Shown here: in pieces, positions 54,271-64,000 of the stretch
Numbering within the stretch: the stretch's first letter is position 1
How the letters are laid out: each line of letters starts with the position of its first letter
DNA from: Cylindrodendrum hubeiense
Taxonomy: Eukaryota; Ascomycota; Sordariomycetes; Hypocreales; Nectriaceae
NCBI GenBank assembly: GCA_014621425.1
Contig: JAANBB010000161.1
Coordinates: forward strand, 1-64,000
Reading direction: 5' to 3'
DNA length: 64,000 bases
Position numbers and translations under genes: made by a program
The notes under the pieces: generated by a model
The model's input: only the letters and a program-made list of their open reading frames with translations
What the model was told of the DNA's origin: nothing
The model's database searches: none

Positions 54271-55772
54271 GAGAGAAGAGAAGAAAAGCGTAAATACGTG
54301 AAAGGCAGAATTGAATGTGACCTCGCATCAAAAGAATGTGCGCATCTTGGAGACTTTATAAAAACCATTGTCGGGGAAAATAAACCATGCATTGCGTAGC
54401 CGCTCATCCCGTCTTGCGAGAGAGTGGGCTTAATGAAACAATCATCCCATGTCGCAGATCCTTCGTCGCATGTTTGTGAGACATTAGCCAACACTGGATT
54501 GATCCTATGGGATGGAGGACGAAACTGATCAGGAAGGCCGCAAATGAAACGCGATCGAGATAGATTAAATGGTCATCTTTTGGGCCCCTCCGAAAGCCGG
54601 CCATCCGGGGTAGACGAATCATCTGCTCACGTCTCCTGTGGGGATGACAGCGCCGCGACACCGAGCCGCCTCCAGGGGTCGATGCCATCATGCTCAATTG
54701 TCGCCTCTCCACTATTGTCACCTGCCTGAGTAAGAGAGGGAACAGGGCAAATAACTCAAAGGTATTAAGAAACAAAATTGACAGGCAAAAAAAGCAGCGT
54801 CGAAAGATGCATGCAGATTGCTGGTGATGCCATGTCGCAAAATCCTCCCTATGCCTGTGGAGTATTGCCTCACCCGCATGCTCATGTTATTTGGCGCCCA
54901 TGATGCCCCACGGGTGTACGCGCGTTACTTTTTTTTTCACTCATGCCCAGTGCGGCCTACCAACAACATTAACAAAATTAATATCGGTTAAGTTACGTAT
55001 TACATCTGTTGGTAGAGCAGTCTAGCGGAGGGGAGCACCAACATTTAAGATCCAGGGTAGTCCGGGAGGGTCGGAACGCGAATTATGACCCAACTCTACA
55101 ACACCAGCGCCTCATATTTCTTCTAACTTGTTAGCTGTTGGTGAATGAATCAGTGGTTGTAAGCACTATCGGGAAATTGCTTCATCAATCATGGCTGTCA
55201 GGTTCCTGTTCCTCCGAATCAGCTGATGAACATGTTGATTGCTTTTAGTGCAGACCGCTACACGCGATAATTCGTAGCCATCCTGCTAAGGACATGTCGG
55301 TGAGCTCGATCTCGCTCGCACTCTCTCGCTTACAGGCGCGCATCCTCTCATTCCATGGCTTCCATCTCACGTCATTCCTTGTCACTCTCCACTACGTACT
55401 AACACCAGGTATGGACGCAGGACTAAAGATGTAGCCCGTGGCTGGATCCCGCTCGGGCCAGGGAGATCTTATAGGCGGATGAACGAGTCCGGACCTCGGC
55501 AAGTGAGCCCAGCGACCTTGTGCTTCTCACCAGGGTATCTTGAAACACGGTAGGCATCCGCCTCTGAGCATAAAGCCACATGGCGTGCGGGAAATAAGAA
55601 ATAACGGATTTAATCAAGCTTAGATCCACCGGCTTTCGAAGTGAGATGAGCGCAGCAGGGTGGCATAATTTGTCTGAGCACTACAACCAGTCATTCCCCG
55701 GGCGGGATTAAAATACTAGGGAGTAGTAATGCACAATGATGTGATGTAATAATTTCTTTACTATTGACTACT
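54271..55772. other. Intergenic, no supported gene
   Basis: About 1.5 kb between the spherulin-4 and UstYa-like genes. Short ORFs only, no motifs. A tRNA D-arm-like phrase (gttggtagagc at about 55,010) is not followed by a cloverleaf. Confidence 0.5.
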
Positions 55773-56667
55773 CTATTCCTCATCCCCAAATACGGCAGCA
55801 TTTTCAAATGCCCAGTCTCGGATGGCATCGAAATTACGGCAGGTGTGTAACGTGCTGAAATCAGGCCAGTGGCCTTCAAATCCCTCGTAGTACTTAAATG
55901 TATAGACACCAATATCGCTTTGACACATCAATGCTATTCGCAAAATTTCGATGCAGTGGTCTTGGCAGCATGTTAGCGCAGTCACCCATAAGTCGATTAG
56001 TTCACTCACCAAGATGCCCTCTTAAATCTTCAGCCTCCACCTCGATGTCTCCGCCGTGGTGAGAGTAGTACTCTTTGTAACTGTCCTGCCTCAGGAGATT
56101 GAGGCAGTGGAGCTGGTGAAAGACTTGTATCCCTGCACGATAGCCTTCCTTGCCTGTTCTCGGGTCTTCTACCTTGAGCGAGGCAGGGTCAAGTCCAAGA
56201 CGATTAAGTTCGTCATTTCCAATCATCTGATCACCAACATCATAGGTAACGTGGTCCCATGCCTTGTCAACATCGGCCCCGTACCCCATGTACTCCGTCT
56301 TTTCCTGGAGAGGTGTTATATTATAGCGAACAGTTTGGTATTCAGCCACTGATTCTGCCGGGGCTACTTTGTATTAGAACGGGAAAACTTTCAAGAGTCT
56401 TCTTGACTTACAGTAAGGCGAAATTTGTCCAGTACAAGACAGCACTGAGGGCTTGCCGAAATGTAGACAATAGGAGAAGGCAAAGAGGGATAATGAAGTG
56501 GACAATAGTAAGCCGTGGAATAGCCAAATCAGTTTGGGTGTGATCTGTGCACGCTGCGCAAGCAGTTTGTGGAATGGAACCCGCTTTTCCAGTCCCAACA
56601 GGAGTGTCTCCTTCTCGGAGATTTGCTGCTCCTCATCAAGAGGGACTTGCTGATAGGTGTTATCCAT
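55773..56667 (-). CDS. UstYa-like (DUF3328) oxidase-family protein
   Basis: A 265-residue protein in three exons: 56667-56412, 56363-56010 and 55960-55773. Introns are GTAAGT...TAG, then GTGAGT...AAG; phases agree. It has a cytosolic charged N-terminus, a single TM (LIWLFHGLLLSTSLSLFAFSYCL) and a luminal domain with the two family signatures FHQLHCLNLLRQ and DHCIEILRIALMC (HxxHC and HCxxxLRxxxMC). YSPAESVAEY after the TM is also typical. UstYa-family proteins catalyse oxidative macrocyclisation in dikaritin-type RiPP pathways (ustiloxin, asperipin, phomopsin); others serve in non-RiPP clusters. It is divergent from a repeat precursor gene 1.26 kb away, which fits a RiPP role. Its substrate is not shown. 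Confidence 0.88.
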
Positions 56668-57925
56668 TATGGCTTCCAGCGCCTGTAAAAAAATGCCAAG
56701 ATGTAACAAAAATACAAAGGCCGCCCAGCGTCCAGAAAAGAAGAGGCACAGTCGTGTGGGAGTGAAGTAAACGGGAAACGAAAGTTTTGTCGGGCTGCAT
56801 GCAGTGCTTAAAGCACAGTTTAGGACTGGGCAAAGTCACCAAGCGGGGCAGAATACTATGAGCAGGGCAGATTTAAAAATAGGCGATGTTCTTCAGACAA
56901 ATATTAAACCGATGTAACGATTATGAAGCGATGAGTGCACGAAAACGCCAAGCTCAAACATGGGGGAAATCGGGGTTAGCCGAAAAGAGACAAACGAAAT
57001 ATGACAGCGGGATTTCCCACGAACAGATCGAAAAATATCTCGGGGTAGAAATGTCTGAACTAGCCAGCCGACATGCGGGGTGCAGTATCATGGCCGACGT
57101 TGCACAACCGGAGTGCAACCCCCTTCCAATGAAGCAAAGGGGCCGGTTTCCTAGGTGCGACATAGCCGGTCCTGTCCAATGAAATGCGTGAAGTTGCGGG
57201 TTTTTAGCGCAGGGGTAGTATGTTAAGCCTTGTTGGGGGTTGTTTGACAATCTGAAGCACTAGTGTGGTTCATCCTCGATGGGGTTCAGCAGAGCGCAGC
57301 GATGGCCCTAACCAGCTCTCAAACCAGGGGGCATTAGCCGCTTAACATGCCGGCCAATTACATCAGGTCTCAAATAATCGCCAAGGCCTAGACTTAGATC
57401 GCCATGACACTTGTTAGAGCGCGCATAGGGATCTTCGCCGACACTAAGTGCTATTGGATTAGTTCCAGCGGCAATACTGCTGTCTTCGGTCCTCAACAAC
57501 CAGAACCTGCTTAGTGCACCGACTCGAACTCGAGTTTGATGAACAAATCAAGGAGCCTCCAACTGTAGAGAGCGGTTAATCGGCATCATGAAATGTGGTT
57601 AACCACTAGATTCGAAAACTTGCTTTCTCCTGTCTGGCAGCCTGTCTAGCGGCCTGGCCTCAGGGGCTTCCCTGAGAATCAACAAGAGTCCCAGCCTCAT
57701 GTGCTGGCAGCTCATATGCTGGTGGCTCATGTGCCGGATATGATATAAAGGTTCTCAAACCTGCTCAGTCAATATGGCCTGATCATCTCACTACACAGCT
57801 TCACTTTGACGCAACTTCTATTCATCAATTCTTTAGGGTTTCAGGCTGAGCCTCCTATCCATTGAACCCTTACATTTTTTTCAACTGCTGGCCAGTATAT
57901 CACTTCACGTCTTTCAATATTCAAC
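56668..57925. promoter_or_regulatory. Divergent promoter between UstYa-like and precursor genes
   Basis: A 1.26-kb spacer. A TATAAAG box at 57744-57750 lies about 180 bp upstream of the precursor ATG. Near-repeated phrases (ctggcagctcatatgctgg, tggctcatgtgccgg) sit at about 57,700-57,735. No coding sequence is supported. Confidence 0.5.
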
Positions 57926-58616
57926 ATGAACTTCTCCATTCTCTTTGCGACTGTCTTTGTCAGTCTGACACTGGCCATTGGCTTCACTCCCTCTGGCGTC
58001 ATCGTTAGACAATATGGAGTATGTAGTTATTCAAGACGTGCCTAGAGTCTTTTGCTAATACTGCTTACAGGTCCCATTAGCTATCATGGCCATGCCAGCT
58101 GCTGGTTTCCCCATTTACAGGACCATTGAGATCAGAGAAGTGAGTTGAATTATCTTGGAGTTCATAGATCCCTCGCTAATACACCCCAGCCTCATCACCA
58201 GGGGCAGCAGGCCAACAACGCGAACGCCAATGCGAATGCCAACGCAAATGCCAACGCGAATGCCAACGCCTGCAACAACAAACGAGACGAGGAGCTTGAG
58301 GCTCGCCACCATCAAGGGGGGCAGACCAACAATGCCAATGCTGCCAACGCCAACGCCAACGCCAATGCCAACGCATGTAACAATAAGCGGGATGAAGAGC
58401 TTGAGGCTCGTCGACCACCAAGGAGGACAGACCAACAATGCCAATGCCAACAATGCTAACGCCAACGCTAATGCCAATGCAAACGCCAATGCTTGCAACA
58501 ACAAGCGTGATGAGGAGCTTGAGGCACGACATCATCAAGGGGGGCAGACCAACAATGCCAATGCTAATGCTAATAATGCAAACGCGAATGCCAACAATGC
58601 TGCGACCTGCAACTGA
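57926..58616 (+). CDS. Kex2-processed repeat precursor (KEP), candidate RiPP precursor
   Basis: Three exons: 57926-58018, 58071-58139 and 58190 onward. Introns are GTATGT...CAG and GTGAGT...CAG with CTAAT branches. Exon 1 is a signal peptide (MNFSILFATVFVSLTLAIG). Exon 3 contains four repeats ending ACNNKR (dibasic Kex2 site), each followed by DEELEAR, then HHQGGQT and an Asn-Ala run with one Cys. Units: 58190-58285, 58286-58390, 58391-58508, 58509-58616. Unit 3 has 118 bases, one too many, so the frame stops at 58459 (143 residues, odd Cys/Gln tail) while units 3-4 read cleanly in the next frame to 58616. This is a real frameshift or a sequence error. KR followed by DEELEAR resembles Kex2 sites with acidic spacers in pheromone and RiPP precursors. 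The cores have no Tyr, Phe or Trp, unlike known UstYa substrates. The product is unknown. Confidence 0.8.
58190..58616 (+). repeat. Four 96-118-bp tandem units encoding Asn-Ala-Cys cores
   Basis: Unit lengths are 96, 105, 118 and 108 bp. Length differences come from the number of aac/aat-gcc (Asn-Ala) codon pairs, the mark of slippage. Each unit keeps one Cys near its end and, except the last, a KR site. Confidence 0.9.
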
Positions 58617-59038
58617 AGGACTAGAAGGCCAGGCCCCTTTCAAGCCATCCATGTTGGTCTAGACATAGCGGTCTGAGGCGGGTTGTCTAGGAAGGTTTAG
58701 AGGGACCGGCGGGGATGTAGGAAAACACTCTAGCCTACTAAGTAGCTTTAAAAACCCAGGATAGATCTTAACATGGCAATTCAAGAATAATGTGCAATAC
58801 TCTCATGTATAGGTATAGTGACTGAAATAGGTACAAATGGGACCTTTTCGCGGTCGCAATAGGATGAATTGTACTTGGATAAAAATGAATACAAACAGGC
58901 ATGTTCATTTCGTTTCGGCCGTTTCATCAGCGCACATGGGAGGGGTGTCCCTGAAGGGGTTCTCGTCTGTGCGCTCATGTAGCATCCTCTCGGCTAACCT
59001 CCAGCTACTTTGCGCAAATAACAGACCAATTGCTCCCT
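58617..59038. other. Intergenic between convergent genes
   Basis: 3' flanks of the precursor and methyltransferase genes. No gene seen. Confidence 0.5.
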
Positions 59039-60599
59039 TTATTCCGGCTTCTGGCCAGAGACAACGAGACTATAATTCGCATTAGTAATAAATCCCAAGC
59101 AAGCGAGACTCAAAACTCACATTCGCCAGTAGCCATGGATGTTCCTGTTCCTCATATCCTTCCGGACGTCAATTAGGAACAGCTCAACTTCCTCACGCGT
59201 CCAACCTAGAAGGCGTGTAAATAACGCCATGCTCAGGCCCGAAAGCCCGCTGAGCACGTTTTCCAGAACCCAGCCGCCAATGTCCTTGAACTTGGGGTCT
59301 CTGGGCCAGCCGTTCATCGGCCATTTGTACCACTTCTCGGTAACGTTGGTAAACCCTTGGTCAAGCATCTTCTGTTTCAGCTCCATGGATGTGTCTAGGC
59401 TTCGTCCTGGGAACTTGGCAGCTCCATCTCTCATCAGGTTACCCCACTTGTAAACAGCTTGGTCCTCGGTAACGGTGCCATCGTCGCAGGCTAGGGGGTA
59501 CACCGCGTCGGCGGTTTCGACCCACCCTCCAGGGGAGAGATTTTGAAACGCCTGGCCGAGAAGTTTATCCCAGTCGGAAATTGAACCTACCAGAAATCGG
59601 AGGTAGATAAGGTCCATTGGTTCGCTGTAAGTCCACTCCGCTTCCACATCATCGACCAAAAAAGTCGCATTGGGCGGTACGCTAATTCTAGTTAGCGAAT
59701 GCGCATGGGATGTCTCTTGAGGTGTATCTTGATCTTATCACAGTTACGGAAACTCACAGTGTTGGCTGAATGGGACTCAGGTCCACACCGATGACCTGCC
59801 TCAAGGTTAGGAACTGCAAGTAATATAGTATTAAGCAACATACTTCTGTCTCAGGGTGTTCATCCGCTAATTTTCTCATCAGTTTGAAGCTAATTCATAT
59901 CAGTTGGTAGAGACTCACCCAAATCCATAGCCCAGGCGCCCGTTCCGCAACCGGCATCCAGAACACGTTTCAGAGGGGTATCTACGCCAGCTGGACATGT
60001 GAAGAGTTTGTTGTTAAAAGTTAAGACGCATAGATGATGCTGTAGATCTAGGGTATGTCAGAGATATGTGTGTCAGGGTCATGACAGGTAAGGTTCTGTC
60101 TAGTAAACAGGAGCTCTCACCTAGCCGTTCATTTTCTATTTCATCGTTCGGTAAGTGGTAGGCTACATTGGGAGTTAGCTGGTTCAAGGTCTGGGAACTT
60201 AAATAGGGATATCAACGGACATCCTTCCTTGTAAGCATGATATGTCCGGCCGTTTTCCATGCGGTACTTGGCGATACTGGAAGCAAGCGATGTGGTGCTG
60301 CTAGCAGTGGAGGCCTATGTGTGTAAGTGTTGGGCTTTGAAGAAGCGGAAATACGAGCAATGCGACAGTGAACTCACAGCATCAATGGCGGAGTCATCAT
60401 CGCTCAATTCAACCGTCTATTCGTCGTCTCAACATAAATCTCCGATCAACTGATCGCCTGCTGCGGGGATGACCCCGGGAAATTTCCTTACATCGGGTTC
60501 AAGTGCGGGGATGTCTCCGTTCTGGGAACTCGCTACTGTCCGAGGGCTGCTTTTCCCACTGCTGGGGCTTTTCTTACCGGACGGCTCCTGGTCTGTCAT
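59039..60599 (-). CDS. LaeA-like SAM-dependent methyltransferase
   Basis: A 354-residue protein in nine exons: 60599-60492, 60416-60378, 60314-60221, 60162-60121, 60047-59919, 59866-59844, 59795-59758, 59681-59121 and 59069-59039. Phases agree throughout. The N-terminus is Ser/Pro-rich; then YRMENGRTYHAYKEG and YHLPNDEIENERLDLQHHL lead to SAM motif I VLDAGCGTGAWAMDLA, then DEHPETEVIGVDLSPIQPT and VPPNATFLVDDVEAEWTY. Post-motif LSPGGWVETAD and C-terminal IHGYWRILVVSGQKPE are also typical. The last exon is tiny and would be missed by reading to the stop at 59117. Members are often linked to secondary-metabolite clusters; LaeA itself is a global regulator. Here it could modify the precursor peptide or regulate the group. 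Target unknown. Confidence 0.87.
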
Positions 60600-62875
60600 G
60601 CTGGCACCCGTTTTGGCGATCTTCTTCAACTCTTCTGGGCTACGGGTATTTAGCACGTTGTTTTCTAACCCTTCGGGAAATTGGTTTAATGTGGAAAATA
60701 ACGCACCTTAAGTACAATCCCCGGGTACAGGGGTGTCGGTGCCAGGTAGCATAAAATGGCTCGGGTGTGGTGTGATGGCAAGGTTACATATGCAATGTTG
60801 GCATAGCATTTCACATCCCAGGCAGGTTTTTGGACACTAATCCCGACGTGATGCATCGCTGGTTTATACATAGCAGGGCTCTTCTCCGGCGCTACCTCCA
60901 TACCGCTCCTTGAGCACAAGGGCCCTTGCATGGCATTGTCAGCTCAGGCTAGACTTCGCATTGTGTGTCTGCATGTCAGGAGCTCTTTTCACCATGTCAT
61001 TATTACATAAAGCCGGCCCGTATTATTCCTAAAGATTTATGATTTCAGTTAATGAATAGCAATACAGTAGATATTCACATTCTTATGACCTAAGCACAGG
61101 TACATTCTTATGAACTAAGAATAGATTTCCCTATTAGCCCAAAGGCTAGGTCAAATCACAGAATCTAGGATGAGATTCTCGATAAATATCACATAAAACG
61201 AGCACTACTTTCGTTCACAGTAGTTCAGTCCAGGTTACTTATTGCCTCAAATGTCCACGCCATGCCCAATCATAGCATCCACACTGGCGGGCCCAACACA
61301 GATGCATGCATTGCACCCCGGTGAGCTGCAGCTCACAGGAATGCAGAGGTTATGCAAATTCTTTAAAGAATCGCTAGCGGAGAACTGTACAGATGGCGAC
61401 CAGAGAATAGAATCCAGGCACATGGATGCGCAATACGCCATTGTGCATGCTGTCGTGGCAGGGACAGTTGAACAATGATGTATGCGACCGAGATATTTCA
61501 CAGGATGAAGTCCATAATGACAAAGACTCACACCCTATTAACCGTATCAAGAAAGGTATCATTGTGACTGCAGCATTCAGTCAAGTCAGTTGCACTATCA
61601 AATCCACTACAACTACAATGATGGCTCGATTAGACGGCAGATTAATAATACGTGAGTTAGGCGATCTATGATAATTATTTTATATATTTAATAGTGTTCA
61701 GTATGTGAATCATACCAGCTATGGCGTGAGCATATGTGAGACTACTTGTCTCTCAAAAAACCTTACATCACTCTCAGCTACCTCGTTAGGTGATTTAATG
61801 CTTGTCACCTTTAGGGTTTCTCTAGGTTGACCGCCATTAAGCTGTTCACAGGTAGTTTTGCTTTTCGCGAAGTAACAGAGGTGCTCCCCAAGCACTACAG
61901 TACCTAAGGAGATTGCAGCAGTTGCAACGTCAAAATCAATGTTTGGTATTACAGTATCATGCATCCCAAAGGTTCAGGATATATAAAGAGATCCTTGTTA
62001 CCGGGCCTCTTGTTTGTATAAATATACCTCCTACGGTGGTGCTACTCTGTATTGAAGTCAAGGTTGTCTTGGGTGGTTTACCCAAAACCAAGTCCGAGGT
62101 TCAGGCCAAGCCGATTGTTGCCCAATCAGCCACCAGAGGCCGCCTGTCATCCCTAATTGACCAAGAAGAAATTTCATGGTTGAAAAACAAACATAGCTGG
62201 TAAGCCAATTACTGTGGCTTGTCCAAAGTCAACACTGTTGCCTGGTTGGGCCGCAATCAGGTTGTAAGCTACCAGGAGCCCCACGCGAATAGAAGCAGCG
62301 GGAAAATGCCACATAGTTAAGCGACACTAGTCCATCCTCCGTCATATTTTGCAGTACGGGGAATTCGCGATGGTTCATGTTGGTTCTCTCCCTGAGGCCC
62401 AGACAGTATTTTATAGTTCATTCGAGAATTCGCTGCTAAAGAACCTGTTAGCTGTAGTTACCAACGATGTGGGCAGAAAACTCGCATTTTGAATCTCTTG
62501 GTGTGTCAGATGAGGCAGTCAAGCCAGCTACCACTGGACACAGATTCCATAACATCAAACAAATCACAGGATTGGCCGTGTCCGTGTCAGAGAACCTGTT
62601 AGACAAGTCCCATTTCAAGGGCATGCGAATGGCTTGCATTGCATGACTGCATTGTGGCCCTGCGCCACACCAGTAGCTTGTCTGCCTTGCATGCTTCAAC
62701 TTCAGTGGCGACATGGAACATGAAAGAGCTGACAAAATCAATACTAGTCGACGAAGTGCCTCATCCTCTTCACCTTTAATTTATTAATTTATTCGCATAC
62801 AGTGTCATCGTCATTTTCTGGGTTCGCAATAGCACGGATCTCACTGTATCTCACACGTGTTCTTGATTAGCCCCA
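60600..62875. other. Long intergenic stretch without a supported gene
   Basis: About 2.3 kb between the methyltransferase and HET genes. A near-duplicate 18-mer (acattcttatgacctaag / acattcttatgaactaag) occurs at about 61,077-61,128. ORFs at 61242-61478, 61913-62203 and on the minus strand have no motif. It probably holds the HET promoter at the right end. Confidence 0.5.
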
Positions 62876-64000
62876 ATGGTCAACACCACACCCCAGTCGG
62901 CCCAGGGCTATCAGCCTTTGACTGCAGCGAGCAACGAAATACGAATCTTGTGCCTCGAACCCGCCGAGAAATCCGAAAGCGAAATTCGGTGCCGAATCGA
63001 ACACGTACCGCTCGCAGCAAGCTCCAACTACGTCGCGCTCTCTTACTGCTGGGGCGGGTCTGACAAGACAGTGCCTGTCACAGTCGACGGCCAAACTACT
63101 TTCGTCACCCCTCGCCTGGCTGGTGCTTTAGCGGAACTCCGGCGACGTAAGTACACTCGAATATGGGCCGACGCGATTTGCATCAATCAAGATGACGACG
63201 AGGAGCGCAGTCATCAGGTCCTCCGCATGGCCGCCATTTATCGCTCAGCTGGCGCCGTGATAGCCTGGTTGGGTGATGCTGATCCTTCGGCAATCCAGAG
63301 CGTGATACGTCTCATTGATGGAGTTGAAGCGTTATTGAAGTTCAACAACCACTCGGACAAGTTGCAGTGTCTTGGGAGTCGGAGCGCTTGGCATCGGGTC
63401 CGGGATTCAAAAACACCTAATGACCAGATGAGACGCAAGCGCGCTTTGCGCCGTGTCGTTCTTGGCGTCCAAAAGTTGCTCGACAAGAATACTCCTAAGG
63501 ACCTCTACCCAGTCAACAAAACGAAAGATGCGTTGGCACATATTCGCAAAAACTTGAGAGACTCCGATTGGAGGGCCCTCGGCAAGCTGCTAAGCTGCGA
63601 ATACTGGAGTCGGGTCTGGATCATCCAGGAACTATCCATGGCGAACCGATTACAAGTTGTTTGGGGACGACATGACTTCTCCTTCCTGGACCTCACCCAC
63701 CTTGTCATGGCTTATAAGATCATGCGCAAAGCTAATGTAGTGGAAGACGCTGTTCCCTCCAGAGCCTGTCGACACATCAAAAATCTCCTTGAATTTAAGA
63801 ACCTCCAGGGCGGATTGACCTCCGTCCCGCTGATTCGAGCGCTGAAGATGACGTCCTTTGCCAAGTCTTCAGATGTTCGTGACAAAGTCTATGGGTTGAT
63901 GGGGTTAACGTACGACGGCTCTGTTATTTTCCCTACTCCGAGTTACGGAAGCGACGTCCGGCGTGTTAATGAAGATGCGACATTGCGTATTATCAGACTC
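62876..64000 (+). CDS. HET-domain protein, 3' partial
   Basis: Open from the ATG at 62876 to the window edge (375 codons, no stop). A short N-terminal segment is followed by a HET domain: IRILCLEPAE, SNYVALSYCWGGSDKTVPV, RIWADAICINQDDDEERSHQVLRMAAIYRSAGAVIAWLGD (several parts) and EYWSRVWIIQELSMAN. A CINQ core with DDDEER and the RVWIIQE segment are diagnostic. The domain continues with VRDKVYGLMGLTYDG, the usual block after the HET core. C-terminal domains lie outside the window. It is a probable non-self recognition/cell-death protein and the second HET gene in this window. Confidence 0.88.
   Translation, partial: MVNTTPQSAQGYQPLTAASNEIRILCLEPAEKSESEIRCRIEHVPLAASSNYVALSYCWGGSDKTVPVTVDGQTTFVTPRLAGALAELRRRKYTRIWADAICINQDDDEERSHQVLRMAAIYRSAGAVIAWLGDADPSAIQSVIRLIDGVEALLKFNNHSDKLQCLGSRSAWHRVRDSKTPNDQMRRKRALRRVVLGVQKLLDKNTPKDLYPVNKTKDALAHIRKNLRDSDWRALGKLLSCEYWSRVWIIQELSMANRLQVVWGRHDFSFLDLTHLVMAYKIMRKANVVEDAVPSRACRHIKNLLEFKNLQGGLTSVPLIRALKMTSFAKSSDVRDKVYGLMGLTYDGSVIFPTPSYGSDVRRVNEDATLRIIRL

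Noticed and set aside
54087..54494. Minus ORF of 135 codons covering the spherulin-4 leader
   Set aside because: Driven by the microsatellite in another frame.
55005..55080. tRNA D-arm-like phrase gttggtagagc
   Set aside because: No anticodon arm or T-arm follows at tRNA spacing.
58115..58652. Minus ORFs rich in Val/Ile/Gly and Ala/Leu opposite the precursor gene
   Set aside because: Shadows of the Asn-Ala codon repeats; no independent support.
61242..62741. Scattered short ORFs before the second HET gene
   Set aside because: No motif or exon linkage on either strand.
1..64000. CRISPR arrays, rRNA genes, intact transposase or reverse transcriptase
   Set aside because: None seen; the regular repeats present are all coding or microsatellite repeats.

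Overview
The window is nuclear DNA of a filamentous ascomycete, most likely an Aspergillus/Penicillium-type Eurotiomycete. Protein genes carry many short GT-AG introns (about 44-140 nt) with CTRAY-like branch sites. Families present include GLEYA adhesin, WSC, Zn2Cys6/fungal_trans regulators, HET, UstYa-like DUF3328 and spherulin-4. Exon models were built by hand from reading-frame continuity, splice signals and exon-length arithmetic; no search was run, so family names rest on motif recognition.

Layout. 1-4.1 kb: 3' part of a repeat-rich His-tailed protein, then a GLEYA adhesin (minus). 6.6-11.5 kb: a likely tartrate-to-3-phosphoglycerate module: tartrate/D-malate dehydrogenase (minus), divergent D-glycerate 3-kinase-like P-loop kinase (plus) and an anion:cation symporter-type MFS carrier (plus). 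12.3-13.1 kb: GNAT acetyltransferase. 13.4-16.9 kb: two divergent regulator genes, one with only a regulatory domain and one with only a Zn2Cys6 domain. 17.3-18.0 kb: YCII-like protein. 18.1-27 kb: a Zn2Cys6 regulator, a flavin-reductase-like protein and the proline catabolic pair prnD/prnC; TCGG-N9-CCGA palindromes occur in the regulator promoter and the prnD-prnC promoter. 27-31.4 kb: mostly decayed sequence with a prnC 3'-end relic and a duplicated element, plus one small zinc-finger ORF. 31.4-36.4 kb: a membrane-anchored unknown protein and an arginyl-tRNA synthetase paralogue whose two catalytic signatures look degenerate. 37.1-37.7 kb: three tandem tRNA-Phe(GAA) genes, each split in the D-loop by a 54-55 nt insert with GT...CTAAC...CAG ends. 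38-41 kb: NADH-cytochrome b5 reductase and a sugar-porter MFS protein. 42.9-46.7 kb: hybrid histidine kinase with a one-base frame break near its GAF domain. 49-54.2 kb: secreted WSC protein, HET-domain protein, spherulin-4-like protein. 55.7-60.6 kb: UstYa-like gene, a Kex2-processed repeat precursor (KEP) and a LaeA-like methyltransferase, a candidate RiPP cluster. 62.9 kb to the end: start of a second HET protein.

Strongest leads: the D-loop inserts in the tRNA-Phe genes and the UstYa/KEP/methyltransferase group, whose Asn-Ala-Cys repeats lack aromatic residues. Next are the tartrate module, the shared N9 palindromes and the degenerate ArgRS. Two frame breaks (histidine kinase, KEP) could be real mutations or assembly errors.
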